Notes under the pieces: generated by a model
What the model was told of the DNA's origin: nothing
Databases searched by the model: none
Seen by the model: only the letters and a program-made list of their open reading frames with translations
Origin: DASXMR01 sp036495525
Lineage (GTDB): Bacteria; Actinomycetota; Actinomycetes; Streptosporangiales; Streptosporangiaceae
Length of the DNA: 64,000 bases
NCBI GenBank assembly: GCA_036495525.1
Contig: DASXMR010000057.1
Span: 1 to 64,000 of the forward strand
Direction of reading: 5' to 3'
Shown here: positions 24,056-32,745 of the stretch, one piece after another
How the letters are laid out: every line of letters starts with the position of its first letter
How positions within the stretch are numbered: position 1 is the first letter of the stretch
Program-made: the position numbers and the translations under genes

Positions 24056-26427
24056 CCGTCCCGGCGGCCGGCCAGCCCGGCACCGCCCCGGCCGGCACCG
24101 CCCCGGCCGGCACCGCCCCAGCAGGCACCGCCCCAGCAGGCACTGCCTCAGCAGGCACAGCCTCGGCGGGCACCGGCCCGGCTGGCCAGGACACCGTCGA
24201 GCGGGCGGCCGCGACCCCCGGCCGGCCGCAGCCCTACGCCGAGCTCGGGCTGACCGGAGCGGAGTACGACCGAATCCGCGAGCTGCTCGGCCGCCGGCCG
24301 ACCGACGCCGAGCTGGCGATCTACTCGGTGATGTGGAGCGAGCACTGCTCCTACAAGTCGTCCAGGCTGCACCTGCGGCAGCTCTCCGAGAAGGCGCCGC
24401 CCAGCCCGGCACTGCTCGCCGGCATCGGCCAGAACGCCGGGGTCGTCGACATCGGCCAGGGCTACGCAGTCACGTTCAAGATCGAGTCGCACAACCACCC
24501 CTCGTACGTCGAGCCGTTCCAGGGCGCCGCCACCGGGGTAGGCGGCATCGTCCGCGACATCCTCGCGATGGGCGCCAGGCCGGTGGCGGTGATGGACGCG
24601 CTGCGGTTCGGGCCGGCCGACGCGGCCGACACCCGCCGGGTGCTGCCGGGAGTCGTGAGCGGCATCTCGTTCTACGGGAATTGCCTTGGCCTGCCCAATG
24701 TCGGCGGCGAGCTGGCGTTCGACCCTTGCTACGCGGGCAATCCCCTGGTCAACGCCCTGTGCGTCGGCGTCATGCGGCACGAGGACCTGAAGCTCGCCAG
24801 GGCGAGCGGGCCGGGCAGCCGGGTCGTGCTGCTCGGCTCGCGGACCGGGCCCGACGGCATCGGCGGGGCGTCGGTGCTCGCCAGCGCGGCCTTCGGCGGC
24901 GCCGGGGAGGGCGCGAAGCGGCCAAGCGTCCAGGTCGGCGACCCCTTCATGGAAAAGCTGCTGGTGGAGTGCTGCCTGGAGCTGTACGCGGCGGGCCTGA
25001 TCACCGGCATCCAGGACCTCGGCGCGGCCGGCATCGCGTGCGCCACCAGCGAGCTTGCCGCTGGCGGCGGCACCGGCATGCGGGTACGGCTCGACGCGGT
25101 GCCGCTGCGCGACGCGTCGCTCAGCCCGGCCGAGATCCTGATGAGCGAGTCGCAGGAGCGGATGATGGCCGTCGCCGAGCCGGCCGACGTCGCCAGGGTG
25201 CTGGAGATCTGCGCCAGGTGGGAGGTGCCGGCCACGGTGATCGGAGAGGTCACCGGCACCGGCCAGCTGCAGATCAGCTGGCACGGCGAGGCGGTGGCCG
25301 ACATCCCGCCCGCCAGCGCCGCTGATCAGGGCCCGCGATATGACCGGCCGGCCAGCCGCCCGCCAGGCCAGGACGCGCTGCAGGCCGACGACCCGGCGCG
25401 GCTGCCCCGGCCGGCCGGGGGCGCCGGGCTGCGCGCCGACCTGCTCGCCGTGCTGGCCAGCCCGTCGGCCGCGGACAAGAGCTGGGTCACCGAGCAGTAC
25501 GACAGCTACGTCCGCGGCAATACGGCGCTCGCCGCGCCGCATGACGCGGGACTGATCCGGGTCGACGAGCAGAGCGGCCTGGGCGTCGCGCTGGCCGTCG
25601 ACGGCAACGGCCGGTTCTGCCAGCTCGACCCTTACACCGGGACGCAGCTCGCGCTGGCCGAGGCGCATCGCAACGTCGCGGCCTGCGGCGCGCGGCCGCT
25701 CGCGGTGACCAACTGCCTGAACTTCGGCTCCCCGGAGGATCCCGGAGTGATGTGGCAGTTCACCGAGGCGGTACGCGGCCTCGCCGACGGCTGCCAGGTC
25801 CTGGGCATCCCGGTCACCGGCGGCAACGTGAGCTTTTACAACCAGACCGGCAGCGCGGCGATCCAGCCGACGCCGGTGGTGGGCGTGCTCGGCGTGCACG
25901 ATGACGTCCGGCGGCGGGTCACGGCCGCCTTCACCGCGGCCGGCGAGACGATCGTGCTGCTCGGGCTCACCGCGGCCGAGTTCGGCGGATCGCTGTGGGC
26001 GCAGCTGCGGCACGGTCACCTCGGCGGCCGCCCGCCGGCCGTCGACCTGGCGGCCGAGCGCAGCCTGGCGGCCGTGCTGACCGGGGCAGCTGCCGCCGGG
26101 CTGGTCAGCGCCGCGCACGACCTGTCCGACGGCGGGCTCGCAGTCGCGCTGGCGGAAAGCTGCCTGGCCGGGGGCACCGGCTGCGCGGTCACGCTGCCCG
26201 GCGAGGAGTTCGACATGCTGTTCAGCGAGTCGGCCGGCCGCGCCGTGGTCAGTGTGCGCGCTGGCCGGGAGCGGGAGCTGGCCGCGCTGTGCGAGGCCAG
26301 CGGCGTGCCGGCCACCGTCATCGGCCATACCGGCGGGGACAGCCTCGAAGTCGCCGGCAGTTTCATCATCCCGCTGGCCGAGCTGGCCGCGGCTCACCAG
26401 GCCACGCTCCCTGCGCTGTTCGGCTGA
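24052..26427 (+). CDS. purL: Phosphoribosylformylglycinamidine synthase subunit PurL
   Basis: This 791-residue protein is the small, actinobacterial-type PurL without its own glutaminase domain, so it needs PurQ and PurS. It contains SVMWSEHCSYKSSRLHLR, FKIESHNHPSYVEPF, a glycine-rich GAATGVGGIVRDI, and FDMLFSESAGRAVVSV near the end. It makes FGAM from FGAR, ATP and ammonia. The first about 50 residues are an extra low-complexity tail. Seven copies of a pentapeptide of the G-T-A-P-A type are encoded by 15 bp repeats, and homology begins near PYAELGLTGAEYDRI. The tail is seen directly; whether it is translated depends on the coupled GTG start at 24052. Confidence 0.95.
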   Translation: MTVPAAGQPGTAPAGTAPAGTAPAGTAPAGTASAGTASAGTGPAGQDTVERAAATPGRPQPYAELGLTGAEYDRIRELLGRRPTDAELAIYSVMWSEHCSYKSSRLHLRQLSEKAPPSPALLAGIGQNAGVVDIGQGYAVTFKIESHNHPSYVEPFQGAATGVGGIVRDILAMGARPVAVMDALRFGPADAADTRRVLPGVVSGISFYGNCLGLPNVGGELAFDPCYAGNPLVNALCVGVMRHEDLKLARASGPGSRVVLLGSRTGPDGIGGASVLASAAFGGAGEGAKRPSVQVGDPFMEKLLVECCLELYAAGLITGIQDLGAAGIACATSELAAGGGTGMRVRLDAVPLRDASLSPAEILMSESQERMMAVAEPADVARVLEICARWEVPATVIGEVTGTGQLQISWHGEAVADIPPASAADQGPRYDRPASRPPGQDALQADDPARLPRPAGGAGLRADLLAVLASPSAADKSWVTEQYDSYVRGNTALAAPHDAGLIRVDEQSGLGVALAVDGNGRFCQLDPYTGTQLALAEAHRNVAACGARPLAVTNCLNFGSPEDPGVMWQFTEAVRGLADGCQVLGIPVTGGNVSFYNQTGSAAIQPTPVVGVLGVHDDVRRRVTAAFTAAGETIVLLGLTAAEFGGSLWAQLRHGHLGGRPPAVDLAAERSLAAVLTGAAAAGLVSAAHDLSDGGLAVALAESCLAGGTGCAVTLPGEEFDMLFSESAGRAVVSVRAGRERELAALCEASGVPATVIGHTGGDSLEVAGSFIIPLAELAAAHQATLPALFG
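24079..24183 (+). repeat. Seven 15 bp tandem repeats in the 5' end of purL
   Basis: The unit GGCACCGCCCCGGCC is repeated seven times with increasing drift to the right. It encodes Gly-Thr-Ala-Pro-Ala pentapeptides. The first two copies are identical, which suggests recent slippage. Confidence 0.9.
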
Positions 26428-26434
26428 AGGCGAG

Positions 26435-26917
26435 ATGCCGCCCCGACGAGCTGATCCGGCCCGGCTGCTGGCTGCCGTCAACGAGCAGCGGGCCGCGCTC
26501 GGCGACCCGCCGCTGCCAGCCGGGCAGGGTGCCGCGGCAGCCGGCCGGGCCGGCCTGGCCGCTGTGCTCGCCGCGCTCGACGACGGGCAGCACCCGCAGC
26601 GGGGGGCGCTCCGGGTCGCCGTGACCTACCTGCTCGGCTTGCTGGAGACGCTCGCGCCCGGCCACGCCGTGGAGGTCAGGATCCCGCCCTACGCGGCGAT
26701 CCAGTGCGTGGCGGGGCCCCGGCACACGCGCGGGACCCCGCCGAACGTGGTGGAGACCGACGCGGTGACCTGGGTGCTGCTCGCCGCTGGCCGGCTCGGC
26801 TGGGCGCAGGCAGCCGCCGACGGCCGGGTGGCAGCCAGCGGGCAGCGCGCCGACCTGTCCGGGTACCTGCCACTGGCCGCTGGCGCTCCGCCGGCCGGCC
26901 GGGCCTCACTAGACTGA
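26435..26917 (+). CDS. Sterol-carrier (SCP-2-like) family protein of the pur operon
   Basis: ATG 26435 lies 7 nt past the purL stop with AAGG nearby; an in-frame extension into purL is rejected. The 160-residue product contains VTYLLGLLETLAPGHAVEVR and IPPYAAIQCVAGPRHTRGTP then PPNVVETDAVTWVLLAAGRL. This is the pattern of the small sterol-carrier/MDMPI-C-type proteins found between purL and purF in many actinomycetes. It has no signal peptide. A lipid-binding fold is inferred, and no purine-related activity is known to me. Its stop is 1 nt before purF. Confidence 0.75.
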   Translation: MPPRRADPARLLAAVNEQRAALGDPPLPAGQGAAAAGRAGLAAVLAALDDGQHPQRGALRVAVTYLLGLLETLAPGHAVEVRIPPYAAIQCVAGPRHTRGTPPNVVETDAVTWVLLAAGRLGWAQAAADGRVAASGQRADLSGYLPLAAGAPPAGRASLD

Positions 26918-26918
26918 C

Positions 26919-28436
26919 GTGGTGATCAAGCCCGACGGCCGCCTGACGCATGATCTGGACTCCGCCGACCGGGGACCGCGCGACGCTTGCGGCGTGTTCG
27001 GGGTCTGGGCACCTGGCGAGGATGTCGCCAAGCTCGCCTACTTCGGGCTGTACGCGCTGCAGCACCGCGGCCAGGAATCGGCTGGCATCGCGGCGAGCGA
27101 CGGCCGCCGGATCGTGGTCTACAAGGACATGGGCCTGGTCGCCCAGGTCTTCAACGAGCCGGTTCTCAGCACGCTGCGCGGGCACCTGGCGGTCGGCCAC
27201 TGCCGGTACTCGACTAGCGGGTCGTCGGTCTGGGAGAACGCCCAGCCGGCCTTCCGCGAGACCGTCTCAGGCGGCCTGGCGCTGTGCCACAACGGCAACC
27301 TGATCAACGCGGTGGAGCTGGCCGCGCTGGCCGGGCCGGATCCCGCTGGCCGTCCGAGCCTCGCCAGCTCCGACAGCGAGGTACTGACCAGCCTGTTCGC
27401 GCGGCGGCCCGGCTCGCCCGGCCGCTCGGAGCAGCCGTCAGGACCGGACGGCACGGACATCGGCTCAGCCGCGATGGCCGCGCTGCCGCTGGTGCAAGGC
27501 GGGTACTCGCTGGTCTTCATGGACGAGCGGACGCTGTATGCGGCGCGTGACCCGCACGGCTTCAGGCCGCTCGTGCTCGGCCGGCTCGGCGAGGGCTGGG
27601 TGGTAGCGAGCGAGACCGCCGCGCTGGACATTGTCGGCGCGGTTTTCACCCGCGAGATCCAGCCAGGCGAGCTGATCGCGATCGACGAGCATGGGCTTCG
27701 CTCCAGCACCTTTGCCCGGCCGCAGCCCAAGGGCTGCCTGTTCGAGTACGTGTACCTGGCCCGGCCGGATACCTCCATCGCCGGCCGTGGCCTGCACGCG
27801 ACCAGGGTGGAGCTTGGCAAGCGGCTGGCGGCTGAGCACCCGGCGGACGCCGACCTGGTCATCCCCGTGCCCGAGTCAGGCACGCCGGCGGCGATCGGCT
27901 ACGCGCAGGCCAGCGGCATCCCGTACGGGCAGGGGCTGGTCAAGAACTCCTACGTCGGCAGGACCTTCATCCAGCCAAGCCAGACTCTGCGGCAGCGCGG
28001 GATCAAGCTCAAGCTGAACCCGCTGCGTGACGTCATCGCTGGCCAGCGGATCGTCGCGGTAGATGACACGATCGTGCGGGGCAACACTCAGCGGGCCATC
28101 GTGACGATGCTCCGCGAGGCGGGCGCCGCCGAGGTGCACGTCCGGATCTCGAGCCCGCCAGTCAGCTGGCCGTGCTTCTTCGGCATCGACTTCGCCAGCC
28201 GGGCCGAACTGATCGCGAGCAGCATGTCGGTAGCGCAGATCAGGGAGCTGATCGGCGCGGACTCGCTAGGCTTCATCTCCCTTGACGGCCTGGTCGCGGC
28301 CACCACGCTGCCGTCGTCGAGGCTGTGCCACGCGTGCTTCGACGGCGACTACCCGGTGCCGGTCGACGCGGCGCAGCAGGGCAAGCTGCTGCTGGAGCGC
28401 TCGCTCGCCGCTGCCGCCAGGGAAGCGGGCCGGTGA
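26919..28436 (+). CDS. purF: Amidophosphoribosyltransferase PurF
   Basis: This 505-residue enzyme catalyses the first committed purine step (PRPP plus glutamine to phosphoribosylamine). Cys24 in DACGVFGVWAPG becomes the N-terminal nucleophile after propeptide removal. YALQHRGQESAGIAASDG and GHCRYSTSGSS are glutaminase motifs. The PRPP loop is VAVDDTIVRGNT. Cysteines in the C-terminal half (PPVSWPCFFGID, LCHACFDGDYP) match the iron-sulfur-type PurF. TAGACT (26910-26915) lies 6 nt before an in-frame GTG at 26922, so an internal leaderless promoter may exist and the start may be 26922. The GTGA overlap leads into purM. Confidence 0.95.
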   Translation: MVIKPDGRLTHDLDSADRGPRDACGVFGVWAPGEDVAKLAYFGLYALQHRGQESAGIAASDGRRIVVYKDMGLVAQVFNEPVLSTLRGHLAVGHCRYSTSGSSVWENAQPAFRETVSGGLALCHNGNLINAVELAALAGPDPAGRPSLASSDSEVLTSLFARRPGSPGRSEQPSGPDGTDIGSAAMAALPLVQGGYSLVFMDERTLYAARDPHGFRPLVLGRLGEGWVVASETAALDIVGAVFTREIQPGELIAIDEHGLRSSTFARPQPKGCLFEYVYLARPDTSIAGRGLHATRVELGKRLAAEHPADADLVIPVPESGTPAAIGYAQASGIPYGQGLVKNSYVGRTFIQPSQTLRQRGIKLKLNPLRDVIAGQRIVAVDDTIVRGNTQRAIVTMLREAGAAEVHVRISSPPVSWPCFFGIDFASRAELIASSMSVAQIRELIGADSLGFISLDGLVAATTLPSSRLCHACFDGDYPVPVDAAQQGKLLLERSLAAAAREAGR

Positions 28437-29521
28437 GCGGCGCCGCTGAGCCGCCGGCCGGTCAGGGCCGCGCGCCCGGCGGCTACGCCGCGGCCGGCGT
28501 CGACGTGGCAGCCGGCGAGCTGGCCGTTGAGCTGATGCGCGGCGCGGTCGCCCGCAGCCACCGGCCGGAAGTGGTCGGCGGGATCGGCGGCTTCGCCGGT
28601 CTCTTCGACGCCTCCAAGATCGCGGGGATGCGGCGGCCGCTGCTGGCTACCTCCACCGACGGGGTCGGCACGAAGGTGGTCATCGCCAGCCAGCTCGGCG
28701 TGTACGGGACCGTCGGCATCGACCTGGTCGCGATGGTGGCCGATGACCTCGTGGCCTGCGGTGCCGAGCCGCTGTTCCTGACCGACTACGTGGTCTGCGG
28801 CGCTCTGACGCCCGAGCGGGTGGCGGTGATCGTCGGGGGCGTCGCTGAGGGCTGCGTGCTGGCAGGCTGCGCCCTGCTCGGCGGCGAGACAGCTGAGCAT
28901 CCCGGCCACCTGGGGCCCGATGACTTCGACCTGGCCGGCGCGGCCACCGGCGTGGTCGAGGAGGACCGGCTGCTCGGTGCCGGCCGCGTGCGCGCGGGCG
29001 ACGTGGTCCTGGCGCTGGCCTCGTCGGGGCTGCACTCGAACGGGTTCTCGCTGGTCAGGCGCATCGTTGCTGATCCGGCGTCGGGGCTGCGGCTGGACGC
29101 TCAGCCGCCTGAGCTGGACCGGCTCCTCGGCGCTGAGCTGCTGGAGCCGACGCGCGTGTACGCGCGTGACTGCCTGGCGCTGGCCGATTCCTGCGAGCTG
29201 CACGCGCTGGCGCACATCACCGGCGGCGGCCTGGCCGCGAATCTGGCCAGGGTGCTGCCAGCTGACGCCGATGCGGTCATCGACCGCTCCGCCTGGCGGC
29301 CGCAGCCGGTCTTCGGCATGCTCGCCGGCCGGGGCGGTGTGCCGCCAGCCGAGATGGAAGCGGTGTTCAACATGGGCGTGGGCATGGCAGCGATCGTCTC
29401 GCCAGCCGATGCCGACCGGGCGGTCAGGCTGCTGGCCGGCCGGCAGGTTCCGGCCCGGGCTGTCGGCGAGATCGTGCCCGGCTCAGGACGCGCCCGGCTG
29501 GGCGGGCGGCACCCCGCCTGA
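28433..29521 (+). CDS. purM: Phosphoribosylformylglycinamidine cyclo-ligase (AIR synthetase)
   Basis: The start at GTG 28433 overlaps the purF stop (GTGA) and the encoded protein begins just before homology; the longer ORF to 28325 lies inside purF. The 362-residue product contains YAAAGVDVAAGELAVELMRG, LLATSTDGVGTKVVIASQLG, GIDLVAMVADDLVACGAEPL and GCALLGGETAEHPG. It closes FGAM to AIR using ATP. It is the last gene of the rightward purine operon and meets the DUF3073 gene tail-to-tail with 21 bp between. Confidence 0.95.
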   Translation: MSGAAEPPAGQGRAPGGYAAAGVDVAAGELAVELMRGAVARSHRPEVVGGIGGFAGLFDASKIAGMRRPLLATSTDGVGTKVVIASQLGVYGTVGIDLVAMVADDLVACGAEPLFLTDYVVCGALTPERVAVIVGGVAEGCVLAGCALLGGETAEHPGHLGPDDFDLAGAATGVVEEDRLLGAGRVRAGDVVLALASSGLHSNGFSLVRRIVADPASGLRLDAQPPELDRLLGAELLEPTRVYARDCLALADSCELHALAHITGGGLAANLARVLPADADAVIDRSAWRPQPVFGMLAGRGGVPPAEMEAVFNMGVGMAAIVSPADADRAVRLLAGRQVPARAVGEIVPGSGRARLGGRHPA

Positions 29522-29542
29522 CCGCGTCAGCCGGCCGCTGCC

Positions 29543-29839
29543 TCAGGTGCCGGCGGCCCTGCTCATCCGCGCCGGCGCGCCGCCGGGTTCGCTGCCGTCG
29601 CTGAGGTAGTCGTCGGCCTCGTCGTCCTCGGAGTCGTCCTCGTCGCCATCGAACGTGTCGTCCTCGTCGTCCACGGAGTAATCACCGAGGTCATCGTGAG
29701 CAGACTGCCCATCCTGCTCCTGGTGATCCGTGCCGACGCCCAGCTCGGCCCGCAGTCGGTCGAGGTCCGTGCCGCCACCGCTGTACTTGAGCTGGCGGGC
29801 CACCCTCACCTGCTTGGCCTTGGCTCGGCCGCGCCCCAT
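29543..29839 (-). CDS. DUF3073 protein (small basic/acidic actinobacterial protein)
   Basis: The start at ATG 29839 gives 98 residues beginning MGRGRAKAKQVRVARQLKYS, the invariant DUF3073 N-terminus. The C-terminal half is very acidic, with runs of Asp and Glu broken by Ser and Tyr, and is probably disordered. The upstream in-frame extension to 29887 is not conserved-looking. The gene is regularly found beside purM in actinobacteria as I recall. The basic head and acidic tail suggest nucleic-acid or ribosome contact, but no function is known. Confidence 0.9.
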   Translation of the reverse strand: MGRGRAKAKQVRVARQLKYSGGGTDLDRLRAELGVGTDHQEQDGQSAHDDLGDYSVDDEDDTFDGDEDDSEDDEADDYLSDGSEPGGAPARMSRAAGT

Positions 29840-30024
29840 TGGCTCGACCCCCTCGAACGTACGGGACCCCGTCGGGCCCCTGGTCACCGCACCTGTTTGT
29901 GCTCTTGCTGCGCTGATCCTTGCCGGCGTTCTGGCAGAGCATACCTACCCGCAGCCGCTCCACCTGGTGAAGCGCAGCGCGCCACCTGCCTTCGTACAGA
30001 CCTAACCGTACCTGCTTTGCCCGG

Positions 30025-30040
30025 CTGGCGCCTCCGCCAG
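30025..30040 (-). terminator. Short hairpin past the valine dehydrogenase gene
   Basis: CTGGCG and CGCCAG pair around a 4 nt loop, 15 nt past the stop at 30056 in the direction of reading. It is a modest 6 bp stem and only plausible as a terminator. Confidence 0.35.
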
Positions 30041-30055
30041 TACCGGTGCCATGGG

Positions 30056-31195
30056 TCACTCGCCGAGCCAGATCCCGCGCAGCCGGCCTATCTCCGAGAT
30101 CCGGCGCTCAGCAAGCCGGTCAGCCGCGACCGCGGGCGGCACGCCCTCGGTGTCGGCGGCCGCCAGGATGGTCCTGGTGGTATCGAAGATCTGCGTCGCG
30201 CGTGCCCTGGCGCGCTCGAAGCTGAACCCGGCCAGCTCATCGGCGACCTGGATGAGGCCGCCCGAATTCACCAGGTAGTCGGGCGCGTAGATGATGCCGT
30301 TATCGACCAGCAGCTTCTCCACACCTGGGTGGGCCAGCTGGTTGTTAGCGGCGCCGCAGATGATCCGGGCGCCCAGACTGGTCACCGTGGCGTCGTCCAC
30401 CGCGCCGCCGAGCGCGCACGGCGCGTAGACGTCCAGCTCACTGGTGATCAGCTCCTGCCTGGTGGCGACCGCGCGCACCTCGGGATGGCTGGCGCGAACC
30501 CGGCTGACCGCCTCGTCGCTGACGTCGAAGACGATCACCCGAGCGCCGTCCTCAAGCAGGTGCCCGGCCAGCCGGTGGCCCACCTTGCCGACCCCCTCGA
30601 TGCCCACGGTACGGCCGGCCAGGCTCGGGCTGCCCCAGGCGTGCTCGGCGGCGGCCCGCAGGCCCTGGAACACGCCGAACGCCGTCAGTACCGCCGAGTC
30701 GCCCGACCCGCCGTTCGCGAGCGTGCGGCCGGTGACATGCCGGCACTCCCGGGCAATTATGTCCATATCATCACTATAAGTACCGATATCGCAGGCAGTG
30801 ATGTAGCGGCCATTGAGCGACTGCACGAAACGGCCGTAGGCGCGCAGCAGCGCCTCGGACTTGAGCCGCGCCGGATCGCCGATGATGACTGCCTTGCCGC
30901 CGCCGAGGTCGAGGCCGGCCAGCGAGCTCTTGTACGTCATTGCCTTGGCCAGGTTCAGCACGTCCGCGAGTGCGGCCTCCTCGTCCTGGTACGGGTAGAA
31001 CCTGGTGCCCCCGAGGGCAGGGCCGAGAGCGGTCGAGTAGATCGCGATGATCGCCCGCAGGCCGGTGGGTGCGTCCTGGCAGAACACCACTTGCTCGTGC
31101 CCGGCCTGGCCGCGCGCGGGGGTGGCCGGCGGACGGGCTACATCGGGATCATCGGCGGCGCTGGCCGCCTCTGCGCTCGCGAAGACTTCAGTCAC
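30056..31195 (-). CDS. vdh: Valine/leucine (Glu/Leu/Phe/Val) dehydrogenase
   Basis: GTG 31195 with AGGAG upstream gives 379 residues; the ORF extension to 31342 overlaps the divergent gene and is rejected. LGPALGGTRFYPY, KAMTYKSSLAGLDLGGGKAV with Lys89 and Lys101, and the Rossmann loop GIEGVGKVGHRLAG are diagnostic. CGAANNQLAHPGVEKLLVDN and APDYLVNSGGLIQVADE are also family-typical. It oxidatively deaminates branched amino acids with NAD to 2-oxoacids. Those feed the E1/E2 complex at 18.5-22 kb. It sits between DUF3073 and the divergent bldC-side gene, as in Streptomyces to my recollection. Confidence 0.9.
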   Translation of the reverse strand: MTEVFASAEAASAADDPDVARPPATPARGQAGHEQVVFCQDAPTGLRAIIAIYSTALGPALGGTRFYPYQDEEAALADVLNLAKAMTYKSSLAGLDLGGGKAVIIGDPARLKSEALLRAYGRFVQSLNGRYITACDIGTYSDDMDIIARECRHVTGRTLANGGSGDSAVLTAFGVFQGLRAAAEHAWGSPSLAGRTVGIEGVGKVGHRLAGHLLEDGARVIVFDVSDEAVSRVRASHPEVRAVATRQELITSELDVYAPCALGGAVDDATVTSLGARIICGAANNQLAHPGVEKLLVDNGIIYAPDYLVNSGGLIQVADELAGFSFERARARATQIFDTTRTILAAADTEGVPPAVAADRLAERRISEIGRLRGIWLGE

Positions 31196-31340
31196 GGCAG
31201 GCTCCTGCGTCAGTCCCGGTCCTCGTCGACCGGGATCACGCGACCAGGGTATGCCGAGCCGATCATGCCGGGAGCGGCCGGAGCGGATCTGGCTGGCGCG
31301 CACCCCTTCTCCTGCCACGTCCGGTGTGTCACCATTGGTC

Positions 31341-32240
31341 ATGCTGCCATGCGCTGCCTATCTGCGGGTGTATGAGCCGCTTTCTGCCTTCGGTGAGACG
31401 GAGCGCGCGCACTGGAGTGCCTACGCGGCCAGTGAGAACCGGCCGCGGCGGGCAAATGCGCTGGAAACAGAGCATCTGCAGGCACTTGCCAGGATTATCG
31501 GCGTACTCCCCGTTGTTGCCCCTGAGCGAGAGAGCGGTGACGCATACATTCGCTGGGCGGACGGGAGCACGTACGTGTGTCCCTGGCAGACCCGGCTGCG
31601 GTCGTGGCTGGCGCTTGACCGGCTTGGCGGCACAGCCAGGCAGCTGCTGTCGGAGGCCGGCGCCGAGGCCGGCGAGGCGACAGCAGCCGCCGAGCTGGCC
31701 GGCTGGCAGGAGAAGGGGGGATCGCTTCGCACCTACATCCGAAGCTGCACCTGGACGGTGCCGCGGGCGTGGTTCGTGCCGTTCGCGCCGGCCGAGCGCT
31801 GGCTCGTCACCGGCAAGGGCCGGGACTGCGGCCGGGGCCACGCGACGGCTGCGGCAGCCCGTGCGCTGCTGTACGCGACTGCGATGGCGCAGGCGCAGCG
31901 ACGGGTGGCCAGGGGCCTGGCGGCACTGCGCCGGTCAGGCGCAGGCCAGAATCCCGGCCACCGTGAGTCGGCCGGGACAGGCGTAGTCGTGGCCAGAGCC
32001 GAGCTGGAGGAGATCGGCCGCTGGCTGGAGGGCTTTCACCCGCGCTCGCTTGTCGAGCTCGACTACGGCGGCCTGGTGCAACTAATCGACGACGAGGCGC
32101 TGCGAGCTGATCAGTCGGTGGCGGAGGTCGCCGCTGCGCTCAGCGCGCTGGCCGGTAAGGAGTTTGAACTGGCGGCCGCGCTCGACCAGCGGCTGCGCGC
32201 TCGGTGGCAGCGCATGGAGGCTGCCGAGCTTAGTAACTGA
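31341..32240 (+). CDS. Conserved actinobacterial protein of unknown function upstream of bldC
   Basis: I choose ATG 31341, where the protein begins LPCAAYLRVYEPLSAFGETE. The preceding ORF is antisense to vdh. The 299-residue product contains YVCPWQTRLRSWLALDRL, WTVPRAWFVPFAPAERWLVT and LATAMAQAQRRVARGLAALR-like helices, and ends in a helical SVAEVAAALSALAGKEFELA segment. It has no signal peptide or membrane helix and no motif I can name. The conserved place between vdh and bldC suggests a house-keeping or developmental link. The function is unknown. Confidence 0.75.
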   Translation: MLPCAAYLRVYEPLSAFGETERAHWSAYAASENRPRRANALETEHLQALARIIGVLPVVAPERESGDAYIRWADGSTYVCPWQTRLRSWLALDRLGGTARQLLSEAGAEAGEATAAAELAGWQEKGGSLRTYIRSCTWTVPRAWFVPFAPAERWLVTGKGRDCGRGHATAAAARALLYATAMAQAQRRVARGLAALRRSGAGQNPGHRESAGTGVVVARAELEEIGRWLEGFHPRSLVELDYGGLVQLIDDEALRADQSVAEVAAALSALAGKEFELAAALDQRLRARWQRMEAAELSN

Positions 32241-32373
32241 TAGGGAGGCGCGGATGACTTTTCCGAATCCGCCCGTTGCGACGATCCGTGTCGGTAGGAT
32301 CACGGATCGTGACTCAGGTCGCGAGCCGTAACCGGGGGACTCCTTAGCAGAAACTTTGCTCTTGGTGGTCGAC

Positions 32374-32417
32374 TTGTCACCGCTGGTGATGGCAATATGG
32401 TTTTGAGTGAACCATAT
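32374..32417 (+). promoter_or_regulatory. bldC promoter with overlapping AT-rich inverted repeat
   Basis: A -35-like TTGTCA (32374-32379), a 16 bp spacer and a -10-like TATGGT (32396-32401) predict a start near 32408, leaving a leader of about 100 nt. A perfect dyad, ATATGGTT and AACCATAT with 7 nt between (32395-32417), covers the -10 and the start point. This is well placed for a repressor, possibly autoregulation. BldC itself is reported to bind direct repeats, so another factor may be involved. Confidence 0.5.
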
Positions 32418-32507
32418 GGGACATCCGAGGCAGGCTCCGCAATGGAGCCAGGAAGAAGTACAAAGCGCAGGATCGCAGTACCCGGTCCAGGAGGAGAGGC
32501 CGAAACT

Positions 32508-32711
32508 ATGTCCGCACGTACACCCGAAGCCGAGCCGCTACTAACGCCGGCCGAGGTCGCAACGATGTTCCGCGTTGACCCGAAGACAGTTACCAGATGG
32601 GCCAAGGCCGGAAAGCTCACATCGATCCGGACGCTCGGCGGTCACCGCCGGTACCGGGAGACCGAGGTTCGCGCCCTGCTGGCGGGGATCCCGCAGCAGC
32701 GCTCGGAGTGA
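32508..32711 (+). CDS. bldC: Developmental regulator BldC (small MerR-like DNA-binding protein)
   Basis: ATG 32508 follows GAGGAGAGG. The 67-residue product contains EPLLTPAEVATMFRVDPKTV, TRWAKAGKLTSIRTLGGHRR and YRETEVRALLAGIP. It is a single winged-helix domain of MerR type without an effector domain. In Streptomyces BldC holds vegetative growth and delays development by binding DNA head-to-tail at promoters. Its presence and near-canonical sequence argue for a differentiating actinomycete. It is probably transcribed alone from the promoter at about 32374-32401, and a strong hairpin follows 13 nt after the stop. Confidence 0.95.
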   Translation: MSARTPEAEPLLTPAEVATMFRVDPKTVTRWAKAGKLTSIRTLGGHRRYRETEVRALLAGIPQQRSE

Positions 32712-32723
32712 GGCCTGGCCGGC

Positions 32724-32745
32724 GCCCGGCGGTAAGCCGCCGGGC
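32724..32745 (+). terminator. bldC terminator
   Basis: A perfect 9 bp stem (GCCCGGCGG / CCGCCGGGC) with TAAG loop begins 13 nt after the bldC stop. Confidence 0.8.

Noticed and set aside
24079..24183. CRISPR-like periodicity
   Set aside because: The 15 bp units have no spacers and keep the purL reading frame, so this is a coding tandem repeat.
24148..26481. Leftward open frame of 777 codons opposite purL
   Set aside because: It mirrors the third-position GC pattern of purL, has Arg/Gln/Asp-rich content and no family motif. It is an antisense shadow.
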